The notes beneath the pieces were generated by a model that was not told the DNA's origin, ran no database searches, and saw only the letters and a list, made by a program, of their open reading frames with translations. A program made the translations under genes and the position numbers. DNA of 64,000 nt from JADLBR01 sp964651705 (GTDB lineage Bacteria > Verrucomicrobiota > Verrucomicrobiia > JADLBR01): assembly GCA_964651705.1 (NCBI GenBank), contig CAZYWZ010000016.1:19053-83052 (forward strand), read 5' to 3'. Positions 1 through 8,769 of this stretch are shown piece after piece. Every line of letters starts with the position of its first letter. Position 1 is the first letter of the stretch.

Positions 1-903
1 GTCGCCGAATACGAGAAGAAGGCGGCGCGGTTCACCGCGGAGAAGTTCGACGCCGGCGCGCTGTGCGACCTCGCGGTGGAGGCGCAGATGAAATACGTCA
101 CTCTGGTCACGAAGCACTGCGACGGCTTCTGCCTCTGGGACACCAGGCACACGCCGTTCAACAGCGTCCGCTCCGCCGCCGGACGCGATTTCGTCGCGGA
201 GATGGTCGCCGCCTGCAACGCGCGCGGTCTCGGTTTCTTCGCGTTCTACGAGTACGGTTTCGAGTGGCATCACCCGCACGGCCCGCGGAAGAAAGATTTT
301 CCCACCGCCATCACCGAGGTCCCGTACCCGGCGCCCGAGCCGGCTTACGCGCATGGCGCGGACTACGACCTGGACCGCTACCTGGACTATGCCCACGCCC
401 AGATCGGGGAACTGCTGACCCGGTACGGCCCGATCGCGGGCATCTGGCTGGACGGCGTGGCCGTGCCGCTCAGCGGCGACCGGGACCGGTTTCGTTGCCA
501 GGAGCTGTACGACAAGATCCACGCGATCCAGCCGCACGCGCTGGTGTCGTTCAAACACGGCGTGACCGGCACCGAGGACTTCTACGCGCCCGAACGTTTC
601 CAGCTCCAGCACATCAAACCCGGCGACCCGAAGCCTGCCGAGCTGTGCGAGTCGCTGAATCCGAGCTGGGGTTACGTCAAGGCCGAGGCGCATCACGATG
701 CCGACTGGGTGATGCAGCGTCTGGCATTCACCCGAGAGAAACAGATGAACTACCTGCTCAACGTCGGCCCGCTCCCCGATGGCTCCGTGCTCCCGGCCGA
801 CGCGGCGACCTTGCGGGAGGTTGGCCGCCGCATCCGCGAGCAAGGCTGGCCCAAGGGCGTCACGGCGCTGCCGGGATTCAAGGGCGAACAGAAGGCATTT
901 TGA
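1..903 (+). CDS. GH29 alpha-L-fucosidase, 5' end outside the window
   Basis: The reading frame is open from base 1, so the gene begins upstream and only the last 300 codons are seen. The product would hydrolyse terminal alpha-L-fucose by the retaining GH29 mechanism. Visible family signatures are the barrel strand 'KYVTLVTKHCDGFCLWDT', the nucleophile strand 'GIWLDGVAVP' (its Asp is the expected nucleophile) and the closing segment 'MNYLLNVGPLPDGSVLP'. The C-terminus ends soon after the barrel, so no accessory carbohydrate-binding domain is present, unlike the GH29 at 22774. A propeller glycosidase gene starts 9-15 bases downstream, so the two are probably co-transcribed. The family call is secure; the natural substrate (fucoidan, glycan or other fucoside) is inferred only from the sulfatase-rich context. 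Confidence 0.9.
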   Translation, partial: VAEYEKKAARFTAEKFDAGALCDLAVEAQMKYVTLVTKHCDGFCLWDTRHTPFNSVRSAAGRDFVAEMVAACNARGLGFFAFYEYGFEWHHPHGPRKKDFPTAITEVPYPAPEPAYAHGADYDLDRYLDYAHAQIGELLTRYGPIAGIWLDGVAVPLSGDRDRFRCQELYDKIHAIQPHALVSFKHGVTGTEDFYAPERFQLQHIKPGDPKPAELCESLNPSWGYVKAEAHHDADWVMQRLAFTREKQMNYLLNVGPLPDGSVLPADAATLREVGRRIREQGWPKGVTALPGFKGEQKAF

Positions 904-917
904 GAGTCCCCGTGAAA

Positions 918-2015
918 ATGGCGTCGCTAGCCTTGTCCATGCTGGCATCGGCCTTATCGGGCGATGCCCTCGACTTCGCCAAGTGGATCCCCTCGACCCT
1001 GCCGCGCTCGGCGATATATCGGCAGGAAGGCTGGTTTTTGTGGGACCCGTGCGTCGCTCGGACAGCCGACGGCACATATCATCTGTTGTATTCGCGCTGG
1101 AGGCAGTCGCTCGGCTTCGACGCGTGGGCGACCCACGCCGAGATCGCGTGGGCCACGGCAAAATGCGCGGAGGGGCCGTACGAATTTCGCCGCGTCGTCC
1201 TTCCCGCCCGCGGTGGCGGGTTCTGGGATGGCCATTCGGTCTATAACACCTGCGTCATCCGGCACGGCGGGAAGTTCTACCTGTACTACACCGGCAACCA
1301 CGGCTCCGACGCGTGGCGCCCCGACCGCACCATCAAGGCGTCATCCGAGGAATGGTGGGCACAGCGCAACCGCCAGCGCATCGGCGTGGCCGTCGCCGAT
1401 CATCCCGGCGGCCCGTGGGAGCGATCGGGCCAGCCGCTGCTCGATGTCGGGGAGGAATTCGGCCAGGGAATCATCGCCGTGCCAAACGCCCTCGCCTTGC
1501 CGGACGGCGGCGTCCGCCTCTACTACAAGACGCTCGCGCCTGGCCCCGGCAAGTTCGGCGGCGGCGTCGTCCACTACGCCGCGACCGCGCCCGGGCCGCT
1601 CGGCCCGTTCCGGCGGCACCCCAAACAGATGGTCGACAAACGCGAGCTGCTGAAGACCGACGCGCCATTCAATTTCCACATCGACGACCACTTCGAATGG
1701 TTCCAGGGCGACCGCTACTATGCGATCGTCAAGGACCACGACGCGCCCTTCATGACGCCGCATGGCCGCAGCCTCGTGCTGTTCGAATCGCCCGACGGCC
1801 TGGACTGGCGCCCATCCCCGCATGCGCTCGTGAAGGATTTCTCGATCGCGTGGGACGATGGCTCGCGACAGGACTTCCAGAGGCTGGAGATGCCAAAACT
1901 CCTTCTGGAAAACGGGCGCCCGCGGCTCCTGAGCCTGGCCGCCCAGCCCGAAAAGTCGGGGGAGTCTTTTCTGGTGATCGTACCGCTCGACCCGCAACCC
2001 GAGGTGCGGCTATGA
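918..2015 (+). CDS. Secreted GH43/GH117-like five-bladed beta-propeller glycosidase
   Basis: A protein of 365 residues from ATG 918; a GTG at 912 in the same frame is an alternative start. The N-terminus has a hydrophobic signal-like stretch (MASLALSMLASALSGDA). The body has the propeller motifs of the GH43/GH32/GH117 superfamily: 'WDPCVARTADGTYHLLYSRW', 'FWDGHSVYNTCVIRHGGKFY', 'YYTGNHGS', 'RIGVAVADHPGGPWERS' and 'FNFHIDDHFEWFQGDRYYAI'. It closely resembles the protein at 29155, which carries the same 'YSRW...W.TH.E' and 'FWDGH..HNP.V' pattern, so these are paralogues. Such proteins usually remove arabinose, xylose, galactose or anhydro-sugar units; the actual specificity cannot be read here. 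It follows the GH29 gene at once and looks like its operon partner. Confidence 0.75.
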   Translation: MASLALSMLASALSGDALDFAKWIPSTLPRSAIYRQEGWFLWDPCVARTADGTYHLLYSRWRQSLGFDAWATHAEIAWATAKCAEGPYEFRRVVLPARGGGFWDGHSVYNTCVIRHGGKFYLYYTGNHGSDAWRPDRTIKASSEEWWAQRNRQRIGVAVADHPGGPWERSGQPLLDVGEEFGQGIIAVPNALALPDGGVRLYYKTLAPGPGKFGGGVVHYAATAPGPLGPFRRHPKQMVDKRELLKTDAPFNFHIDDHFEWFQGDRYYAIVKDHDAPFMTPHGRSLVLFESPDGLDWRPSPHALVKDFSIAWDDGSRQDFQRLEMPKLLLENGRPRLLSLAAQPEKSGESFLVIVPLDPQPEVRL

Positions 2016-2065
2016 CGACAACGGATTCCATGAGCCGGCCGAAGTCGCCGGTGACCGATGCCTGA

Positions 2066-2320
2066 GGCTGCCAGAGAGTTGACGAGAACTGGAAGACGAC
2101 GGCCACGCTGGTGGGGCAGCTGATCGAGATCGTCAGCAAGGGCGGCAACTTCCTGCTTAACGTCGGCCCTACCGTCGAGGGCGTGATCCCCGCGCCGAGC
2201 ATCGAGTGACTCCGCGACGTGGGGGAGTGGTTGAAAGTCAACGGTGAGGCCATCTACGGCGCCGGGCCATCGGCGCTGCCGCCGACGGCGGGGAAGAACA
2301 GCTCCCCCGCGTGGCGATAA
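2066..2320 (+). pseudogene. Decayed C-terminal fragment of a GH29 fucosidase
   Basis: Frame 2 of this stretch reads as the end of a GH29 catalytic domain: 'ENWKTTATLVGQLIEIVSKG', then 'GGNFLLNVGPTVEGVIP', an in-frame TGA at 2207-2209, then 'LRDVGEWLKVNGEAIYG' and a stop at 2318-2320. The order and spacing match the intact enzyme at 22774 ('GGNLLLNIGPAADGTIP' followed by 'MGEWLKVNGEAIYGTRPW'). No start codon, signal peptide or upstream part of the barrel remains, and the frame is closed at 2063. It is therefore a relic of a third fucosidase gene between the propeller glycosidase and the DUF1549/1553 gene. Confidence 0.8.
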
Positions 2321-2528
2321 ATGGACTGCAGCGACCACCGTCAAAAGCAATTTCCGATCCTTTTTACGCTCCCTTAACAAAAAGGCACGCCGGGCCACAC
2401 CATCTCTTTACATGGAGGATGTATTGTGGGGTATGGTGTTGGCGGATGTCTCGAGAATGCCGCTCGCCCCGGCCCCGTTCCAGGGTCGCTTGTCGGCGCC
2501 AAGGACATCACGGAGTAAAGACGCCATC
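2321..2528. other. Non-coding leader before the DUF1549/1553 gene
   Basis: No supported gene lies here. The stretch around 2340-2420 is more AT-rich than its surroundings and may hold the promoter of the following three-gene set, but no convincing -35/-10 pair at normal spacing was found. A purine-rich GGAG at 2512-2515 lies 13 bases before ATG 2529. Confidence 0.4.
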
Positions 2529-4055
2529 ATGAAGATGCTGTGGATATTGTCTGTCGGCTTGCTGGCCGGCGCGGCTGCCCTGGCGGCACCGAGTCCGTTT
2601 GATAGCGGTGTGGCGCCAACGGCCGAGGGGACGATCGACAGGTATGTTCTTGGCAGGCTGAAAGCGCTACAGATCGACCCGGCCAATCTCTGCCCGGATG
2701 CGGTTTTCGTCCGCCGGGCGTTCCTCGATATCATTGGCACGCTGCCCACGGCGAAGGAGGCAGGAGATTTCATCGAGGACAAGGATCCGAAGAAGCGCGG
2801 TGCGCTGATCGAGCGTTTGCTGGCGCGCGAGGAGTTTGCCGATTATTGGGCAATGAAGTGGTGCAACTTGCTGCGCGTCAAGTCGGAGTTCCCGATCAAT
2901 CTCTGGCCCAACGCGGTGCAGGCGTATCACCGATGGATTCGGACCTGCCTCGCCGAGAACGTGCCGTACGATCGCTTCGTCCGCGAGATGCTCACGTCGA
3001 GCGGCAGCAATTTTCGCAAGCCGCAGGTCAATTTCTACCGCGCCGTCCAGAGCAAGGAACCGATGGCGCTCGCGCAGGCCGTGGCGCTGACATTCATGGG
3101 CGCACGCGCGGAGGCATGGCCCAAGGAACGCCTGGCCAACATGGCGCTGCTTTTCTCGCGCGTCGGCTACAAGACCACCGCCGAGTGGAAGGAAGAGATC
3201 GTCTTCTTCGATATCGGCGGGACGACCGCCACGCCGTCTGCCGTTTTGCCCGACGGGATGAGGGTGACTCTGTCGCCGGCGCAAGACCCGCGCGCCGTGT
3301 TTGCCGACTGGCTCATCAGGCCCGAGAATCCGTGGTTCACGCGCCACATCGCCAACCGCATCTGGTGCTGGCTGCTGGGGCGCGGCATCGTGCATGAGCC
3401 GGACGACATTCGCCCCGACAATCCCCCGCGCCATCCGGACCTGCTCCATCACCTGGAGCAGGAGCTGATTGCATCGCGCTACGACCTGAAGCATCTCTTC
3501 CGCCTGATCCTCAACTCAAATACCTACCAGCTTTCGGTCGTCCCGCGCACCTCGCATCCGGAGCCCGAGACAGAGTTCGCTTGCTACCCGGTGCGCCGGC
3601 TGGAGGCGGAGGTGCTGATTGACGCGATCAACCAGGTCACCGGCATGACGGAGAGATACACCAGCCGCATCCCGGAACCGTTCACCTATATGCCGGAGGA
3701 GCAGCGTTCCATCACGCTGGCGGACGCGAGCATCACCAGCGCGTTTCTCGATCTGTTCGGGCGCTGTCCGCGCAACACGGGCCTCGAAGCGGAGCAGCGC
3801 GGCAGTCTCCCGACTGCCGCCCAGCAGCTGCATCTCCTGAACTCGAGCCACATCCGCAACAAGCTGGAGCAGGGCCCCAAGATTCGCGCGCTGATGCACT
3901 CCACAAGCAGTGCCCGCGATGCGGCCCGCGCGCTTTACCTGACGGTCCTCTCGCGTTACCCGACGGCGGAAGAATTGGAGGCGGTGCAGCGCCGCGTCGG
4001 CCCGGAATTGCTCTGGGCGTTGATCAACAGCGCGGAATTCCAGTTTCGACATTGA
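2529..4055 (+). CDS. DUF1549/DUF1553 family exported protein, short form
   Basis: A 508-residue protein from ATG 2529 with a Sec signal peptide (MKMLWILSVGLLAGAAALAAP). Residues about 30-180 match DUF1549 ('DRYVLGRLKALQIDPANLC', 'VRRAFLDIIGTLPTAKEAGDF', 'RLLAREEFADYWAMKWCNLL') and about 250-500 match DUF1553 ('FTRHIANRIWCWLLGRGIV', 'HPDLLHHLEQELIASRYDLK', 'LILNSNTYQLS', 'RRLEAEVLIDAINQVTG'). In Planctomycetes and Verrucomicrobia these domains usually follow an N-terminal cytochrome c domain in proteins of 750-1100 residues. This one has no CXXCH and is much shorter. The family is normally paired with a DUF1501 gene, as here. The biochemical role is unknown; a surface role in handling polymers or redox has been suggested. 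The stop codon touches the first possible start of the next gene. Confidence 0.85.
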   Translation: MKMLWILSVGLLAGAAALAAPSPFDSGVAPTAEGTIDRYVLGRLKALQIDPANLCPDAVFVRRAFLDIIGTLPTAKEAGDFIEDKDPKKRGALIERLLAREEFADYWAMKWCNLLRVKSEFPINLWPNAVQAYHRWIRTCLAENVPYDRFVREMLTSSGSNFRKPQVNFYRAVQSKEPMALAQAVALTFMGARAEAWPKERLANMALLFSRVGYKTTAEWKEEIVFFDIGGTTATPSAVLPDGMRVTLSPAQDPRAVFADWLIRPENPWFTRHIANRIWCWLLGRGIVHEPDDIRPDNPPRHPDLLHHLEQELIASRYDLKHLFRLILNSNTYQLSVVPRTSHPEPETEFACYPVRRLEAEVLIDAINQVTGMTERYTSRIPEPFTYMPEEQRSITLADASITSAFLDLFGRCPRNTGLEAEQRGSLPTAAQQLHLLNSSHIRNKLEQGPKIRALMHSTSSARDAARALYLTVLSRYPTAEELEAVQRRVGPELLWALINSAEFQFRH

Positions 4056-4072
4056 TGAAGGAGCCAGCGGCC

Positions 4073-5449
4073 ATGAACACACCCATCTCACGACGCGACA
4101 TGTGGCGCCGCGGCCTGCTCGGTGCCGCGGGATTCTATCTCGCCGACAACCCTCTGATCCGTGCCTGGGCCGCATCGCCGCCGTCGCGGGCCGCGGGCAA
4201 GGCGAAGTCGGTGATCCAAATCTGGCTGTGGGGCGGGCCGTCGCATCTCGACTTGTTCGATCCCAAGCCGGAGGCGGGCAGGGATTATTGCGGCCCATTC
4301 GACAAGCCGATCGAGACCAACGTGAGCGGCATCCGGATTTGCGAGATGCTGCCGCTGCTGGGCAAACAGGCGGACAAATATTCGCTCATCCGCAGCATGA
4401 CCCACGGCAACAACGCGCACGAGACCGCAACCTATATCGTACAGACCGGCCGCAAGGCCGGCGAGCGGCTCGTGTATCCGTGCGCGGGCGCGGTCGTGTC
4501 AATGTTCAAAGGCTACGACGCTGGCTACCGGGGCAGCATACCGCCATACATCGTGCTGACCGAGCCGCTGGGGCGTTTTGACGAAACGGGCTTCCTCGGC
4601 ACGCGCTACAAGCCGTTCGTCACGGGCGGCGATCCGTCGCAGGCCCGGTTCGCGGTGGAGGGCGTGGTCGCGGAAGGCATCACGGAGCAACAGCAGCGCG
4701 AGCGCCGCGACCTGCTCAACCGAGTGGACGCGCTCAGGCATGCGCTGCCGCGAAATGCGGCGTTGACCGCGCTGGCCCGCTCGCGCGACCAGGCCTACGA
4801 CATGATCATCGGCGATGGCGCGACTGCGTTCGACCTCTCGCAAGAGGCGGAAGCCCTGCGCGACCGCTATGGCCGCGCCTCGTTGCCGGCGACAGCGTCG
4901 GCGGCGCAGGTTGCGCCCCGCACCAAGTTCGGCCAATCGTGTCTCGTGGCTCGGCGGCTGGTCGAGCGCGGCGTTCCGTTCATCACCATCAACTATCCGG
5001 GCTGGGACACGCACAAGGACAATTTCGGGGAGATGAAGCGCATGTTGCCGGACCTCGACAAGGGGCTGGCGGCGCTCATCCAGGATTTGTCGGAGCGCGG
5101 GCTGCTCGATAGCACGATCATCTGGTGCGGCGGCGAGTTTGGCCGCACGCCGAAGGTGGACTGGCAGGCGCCGTGGAACGGCGGGCGCGGTCATTGGGGC
5201 AGCGCGTTCTGCGCGCTGGTGGCGGGCGGCGGTTTCAAGGGCGGCCACGTCGTCGGGGCGACAGACGCGCGCGGCGAGGAAGTGAAACAGCGCCCCGTTT
5301 ATCCCGGCGACGTCATCGGCACGATCTACAAACTGCTTGGCATCGATCCCGCCGCGAGCCTGCCGAACCCGCAAGGCCTGACCGCGAGCGTGATGCCCAC
5401 GCCAGCCGAAGGTGTGCCGACGGGCGGGCTGTTGGGCGAGATCATTTGA
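4073..5449 (+). CDS. DUF1501 family protein with Tat-type signal
   Basis: 458 residues from ATG 4073. This start is preferred because AAGGAG at 4058-4063 lies nine bases upstream; ATG 4055 in the same frame would leave no ribosome site. The N-terminus 'MNTPISRRDMWRRGLLGAAG' is a twin-arginine style leader. The body has the DUF1501 pattern: 'SVIQIWLWGGPSHLDLFDPK' early, 'YSLIRSMTHGNNAHETATYI', and near the C-terminus 'IIWCGGEFGRTP' and 'GRGHWGSAFCALVAGGGFKG'. The fold is related to the alkaline phosphatase/sulfatase superfamily, but the function is not established. It is translated together with the DUF1549/1553 partner and followed 15 bases later by the PPC-domain gene, the standard order in PVC bacteria. 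Confidence 0.9.
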   Translation: MNTPISRRDMWRRGLLGAAGFYLADNPLIRAWAASPPSRAAGKAKSVIQIWLWGGPSHLDLFDPKPEAGRDYCGPFDKPIETNVSGIRICEMLPLLGKQADKYSLIRSMTHGNNAHETATYIVQTGRKAGERLVYPCAGAVVSMFKGYDAGYRGSIPPYIVLTEPLGRFDETGFLGTRYKPFVTGGDPSQARFAVEGVVAEGITEQQQRERRDLLNRVDALRHALPRNAALTALARSRDQAYDMIIGDGATAFDLSQEAEALRDRYGRASLPATASAAQVAPRTKFGQSCLVARRLVERGVPFITINYPGWDTHKDNFGEMKRMLPDLDKGLAALIQDLSERGLLDSTIIWCGGEFGRTPKVDWQAPWNGGRGHWGSAFCALVAGGGFKGGHVVGATDARGEEVKQRPVYPGDVIGTIYKLLGIDPAASLPNPQGLTASVMPTPAEGVPTGGLLGEII

Positions 5450-5464
5450 GGGCGGAGAGAACTC

Positions 5465-7702
5465 ATGAACTCATTCCGGCTATCCATGCTGCCGCTAACG
5501 TTTGCGATTGCCTCGACCGCGTTCGCGCAGGAGGGCCAAATGAGCGAGCCCCACGTGGGCTACATCTATCCGGCCGGCGGGCGGCGCGGCACGACGTTCG
5601 AGGCGACCGTCGGCGGGCGCTATCTCTATGCCGGCGGTGTCCACGTCTCCGGCTCGGGAGTCAAGGCGACAATCACCGATCAGGAGCGGCAAGTGACGCC
5701 GACCGAGCAATCGCAATTGAGCGAGAATCTGAGCAAGATTCAAGAGAAGCGAAAGCAAGGACAGCGCGTGACGCCGGAGGAGGCGAAGATGGCCGAGGAG
5801 ATCCGGCGGAAGCTTAACAGGTTTGGCCGTCGGCTGACAAACCCGTCGCTGGGTGAGTTCATCACGCTCCAAGTCAGCATCGATCCGGCGGCGACGCCCG
5901 GCAATCGGGAGATCAGGCTGGAGACGCCCGCGGGGCTGTCGAATCCGCTGGTATTCCAGGTCGGCGAATTGCCGGAGGTCAGCGAGAGGGATTGGAAGAA
6001 CATCCCCAAGTCGCGAGGCAGCATGGAACCGGAGCTTGACCCAAAGCCGCCGGAGAAGGACATCGCGCTGCCGGTCACGCTGAACGGCCAGATTCCCCCT
6101 GGCGGCCTCGACCGGTATCGGTTCACGGCTCGCAAAGGTCAGCAACTCGTGGTCCTGGTCCGCGCCCGGGAACTTATCCCATTTATCTCCGACGCCGTGC
6201 CCGGCTGGTTCCGCGCCGCGGTCGCGTTGACTGATGCCGGCGGAAAGGAGCTGGCCTACACCGACGATTTTCAGTTTCGTCCCGACCCGGTCCTTCACTA
6301 CAAAGTGCCCGCCGACGGCACCTACGTCCTCCAAATCAAGGACGCGCTCTACCGCGGCCGCGAGGATTTCGTCTATCGCGTCACGCTTGGCGAACTGCCG
6401 TTCCTCACCGCGATTTTTCCGTTGGGCGGGAGGATAGGCTCGAGGGTGACCGTCGGCACCAGTGGCTGGAATCTGCCGTTCAACCAGCTGCCGATCGATC
6501 TCGGAAAGAGCGCCCCGGGCATCTCGCCCATCTCGTGCGCCGGATTGGCCAACGGCGTGCCGTTCGCGGCGGACACTTTGCCGGAGTGTTTTGAGAAGGA
6601 GCCGAACGACGATGTCGCGAACGCGCAGCCGGTGGCGCTGCCGGTCATCATCAACGGTCGCGCCGATCGGCCCGGCGACTTCGACGTGTTTCGCTTCGAG
6701 GGCAAGGCGGGCGATCGGGTTGTCGCGGAGGTTTGTGCTCGCCGGCTCGATTCGCCGCTCGACTCCATGCTCATAGTCACCGACGCGACAGGCAAACAAC
6801 TCGAGTTCAACGACGACCACGAGGACAAGGGCTCCGCGCTCAACACGCACCACGCGGACTCCTTCCTGATGCTTGCGCTGCCTGCGGCCGGCAGCTACTT
6901 CCTGCACCTCGGCGACACGCAGCAAGCCGGTGGCGCGAGCTATAGTTATCGGCTGCGGCTCAGCGCGCCGCGTCCCGATTTCGAACTGCGCGTCACTCCC
7001 TCCGCCCTCAACGTCCGCGGCGGCTCGAGCGTACCGTTGACCGTCCACGCGCTGCGCAAGGACGGTTTCACCGGCCAGATCGCGTTGCGGCTGAAGGACG
7101 CGCCCAAGGGGTTCACGCTGACCGCCGCCGACATTCCAGGGGGACAGGAGAAGGCCCGCTTCACGCTGAATGCCTCGCCGGAATCCGAAATGGAACCGTT
7201 CAGCGTGGCCATAGAAGGGCGGGCGATCCTCGCCGGCCGCGAAGTCGTGCGCGTCGCGATGCCAGCAGACGACATGACACAGTCGTTCGCCTACCGTCAT
7301 CTCGTCCCTGCGCAGGACTTGAAAGTCGCCGTGATCGGCCGCTTCCGGCCCGGCGATGCCGCTCGAATTCTCACCGACACGCCGCTGAGGATTCCCGCCG
7401 GCGGAACCGCCGGGCTTAGGGCGTCCATGCCCGTCGGCCCGCTGATCACGAAAGTGGAATACGAACTCAGCGAACCGCCCGACGGCATCACCATCAAAAG
7501 CGCGACCTCGACAGGCGGCGACGGTGACATCGTCCTGCAAGCCGATGCCGAAAAAGTCAAACCCGGCGCGAAAGGCAACCTGATCATCTCCGTCTTTGCC
7601 CAAGCGCCGCAGGCGTCCGGCAAGGGAGGCGGCGGCGCCCCGCGCCGAATTCCGTTCGGCGCGTTGCCCGCCATTCCGTTCGAGATTGTCACCGGGAAGT
7701 GA
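5465..7702 (+). CDS. Secreted PPC-domain protein (DUF1501 partner)
   Basis: 745 residues with a cleavable signal peptide (MNSFRLSMLPLTFAIASTAFAQ). The start is supported by a GGAGAG site just upstream. After an N-terminal Ig/TIG-like region ('HVGYIYPAGGRRGTTFEATV') and a charged stretch around residues 75-120, there are two bacterial pre-peptidase C-terminal (PPC) type jelly-roll domains, at about 200-310 ('IPPGGLDRYRFTARKGQQLV') and about 375-510 ('RPGDFDVFRFEGKAGDRVVA', 'DDHEDKGSALNTHHADSFL'). Beta-rich Ig-like repeats fill the remainder. It is a non-enzymatic adhesion or surface protein by family; the role is inferred. A clear paralogue of similar length lies at 59502. Confidence 0.8.
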   Translation: MNSFRLSMLPLTFAIASTAFAQEGQMSEPHVGYIYPAGGRRGTTFEATVGGRYLYAGGVHVSGSGVKATITDQERQVTPTEQSQLSENLSKIQEKRKQGQRVTPEEAKMAEEIRRKLNRFGRRLTNPSLGEFITLQVSIDPAATPGNREIRLETPAGLSNPLVFQVGELPEVSERDWKNIPKSRGSMEPELDPKPPEKDIALPVTLNGQIPPGGLDRYRFTARKGQQLVVLVRARELIPFISDAVPGWFRAAVALTDAGGKELAYTDDFQFRPDPVLHYKVPADGTYVLQIKDALYRGREDFVYRVTLGELPFLTAIFPLGGRIGSRVTVGTSGWNLPFNQLPIDLGKSAPGISPISCAGLANGVPFAADTLPECFEKEPNDDVANAQPVALPVIINGRADRPGDFDVFRFEGKAGDRVVAEVCARRLDSPLDSMLIVTDATGKQLEFNDDHEDKGSALNTHHADSFLMLALPAAGSYFLHLGDTQQAGGASYSYRLRLSAPRPDFELRVTPSALNVRGGSSVPLTVHALRKDGFTGQIALRLKDAPKGFTLTAADIPGGQEKARFTLNASPESEMEPFSVAIEGRAILAGREVVRVAMPADDMTQSFAYRHLVPAQDLKVAVIGRFRPGDAARILTDTPLRIPAGGTAGLRASMPVGPLITKVEYELSEPPDGITIKSATSTGGDGDIVLQADAEKVKPGAKGNLIISVFAQAPQASGKGGGGAPRRIPFGALPAIPFEIVTGK

Positions 7703-8044
7703 GGTCACGGCGGCGCGAGGAGTTCACGAGGGTCGTTGAGACATCGCCCCGCCCGACCCAGGGGCCGAAGAAGGGAAAGAAGGTGCAATGAAATGGGAAA
7801 GGCTTGCTGGGGGTGAAAGAACCCGCTTACAGGAAAGGAATCCATGAAAAGCCCGAATAACTACTGCCATCTGCTGACATGCCTGATCCTGGGCCTCGCG
7901 GGAGGGTTCGCCGTCCGCCACGCTTCCCCGCGTCGGTAGCGGGGCGAACCCCCGATACCCCCCTGGGCACTCGGTGCGGATAGTTCACCCTGCCCGTGAG
8001 CCCTCCGGGCTAGACAGGCTAGCCAGATAATGCTAAAGGGGTTC
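7703..8044. other. 342-bp gap with a degenerate dispersed repeat
   Basis: No convincing gene. The right half carries a GC-rich segment (7969-8013) that matches, without gaps, a segment at 47691-47735. The gap separates the DUF1501 cluster from the toxin-antitoxin pairs and looks like a boundary between unrelated modules. Confidence 0.4.
7969..8013 (+). repeat. Dispersed 45-nt repeat, copy 1
   Basis: A 45-base segment starting ACTCGGTGCGGAT and ending TCCGGGCTAG. Counted by eye it agrees with 47691-47735 at 33 of 45 positions with no gaps, including the identical last ten bases. Both copies lie in intergenic DNA near gene-block ends. Confidence 0.5.
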
Positions 8045-8293
8045 ATGAAGATCTGGCAACTCCAGGACGCCAAGAACCGATTCAGCGAGGTGGTGGAGAG
8101 GGCCCTGCGCGAGGGGCCGCAGACGGTGACGCGGCGCGGCGAACCGGTCGTGGTGGTCGTGGGCTACGGGGATTACCGGAAGAAGGCGCGACCGAAGAAG
8201 TCGGTGGTGGAGGTCCTGCGATCGTGCCCGGTCTCCGCGGAAGAACTGGATTTGGCCCGCACGAAAGATTTGCCGCGCGAGGTGGACCTGTGA
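8045..8293 (+). CDS. Phd/YefM-type antitoxin of a VapBC-like pair
   Basis: 82 residues starting MKIWQLQDAKNRFSEVVERA, the classic Phd/YefM N-terminus that folds into the DNA-binding half, followed by 'TRRGEPVVVVVGYGDY'. The acidic tail ('EVLRSCPVSAEELDLARTKD') is the part expected to wrap the toxin. ATG 8045 is chosen over the upstream start because it aligns with the family and has AAAGGGG just before it. Its stop overlaps the GTG start of the PIN toxin by four bases (GTGA), so the pair is translationally coupled. It should neutralise the toxin and repress the shared promoter. Confidence 0.9.
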   Translation: MKIWQLQDAKNRFSEVVERALREGPQTVTRRGEPVVVVVGYGDYRKKARPKKSVVEVLRSCPVSAEELDLARTKDLPREVDL

Positions 8294-8709
8294 GCTGGCT
8301 CTTGGACACGTGTCTGATATCCGAGCCGCGACGCAAGCGGCCCGACGCCGGCGTGTTGGAGTTCCTCGAGCGGGAGGCGTCGGGGGAGATGTATTTGAGC
8401 GTGGTCACGGTGGGGGAGATCGAGAAAGGCATCGAGCTGCTGCCCGACGCCGGTAGGCGCCGGGCGACGAGGGCATGGCTCGCGGAACTGGAGGGGCTAT
8501 TTGAGGGGCGAATCCTGCCTTTTGATGCGGCCGTCAGCAAGCGCTGGGGGAGGATGGTCGGAGGGCTCCAGCGCCGGGGGATCCGACTTTCCGCGATCGA
8601 CAGCCTCATCGCGGCCACGGCGCTGCGTCACGATCTGACCGTCGTGACGCGGAACGTGGCGGACATCGGGCCATCGGGCGCGCGGGTCCACAGCCCTTGG
8701 CGGGGGTAG
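8290..8709 (+). CDS. vapC: VapC-type PIN-domain ribonuclease toxin
   Basis: 139 residues from a GTG start inside the antitoxin stop. The PIN fold is clear: first acidic residue in 'SWLLDTCLISEP' (Asp6), Glu in 'SVVTVGEIEKGIELL', and the third and fourth acidic positions in 'SAIDSLIAATALRHDLTVVT' and 'RNVADI'. VapC toxins cleave tRNA or rRNA in a magnesium-dependent way; the target of this one is unknown. Length and architecture are complete, so it is probably active. It is the first of two adjacent toxin-antitoxin pairs. Confidence 0.9.
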   Translation: MSWLLDTCLISEPRRKRPDAGVLEFLEREASGEMYLSVVTVGEIEKGIELLPDAGRRRATRAWLAELEGLFEGRILPFDAAVSKRWGRMVGGLQRRGIRLSAIDSLIAATALRHDLTVVTRNVADIGPSGARVHSPWRG

Positions 8710-8713
8710 GCTC

Positions 8714-8737
8714 ATCATTTGCCGTGGTCTAACCCCG
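8714..8737 (+). repeat. Direct repeat flanking the second toxin-antitoxin pair, left copy
   Basis: The 24 bases starting ATCATTTGCCGTGGTC match the right copy at 9632-9655 at 21 of 24 positions. The two copies bracket the second toxin-antitoxin pair, as would a duplicated insertion site or two members of a repeat family. Confidence 0.45.
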
Positions 8738-8769
8738 GCATTTATCAGTAGGGTGCGATACACGACCGC

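Noticed and set aside
5495..7708. Minus-strand frame of 737 codons opposite the PPC gene
   Set aside because: Shadow frame of a GC-rich gene; no start context and no family.
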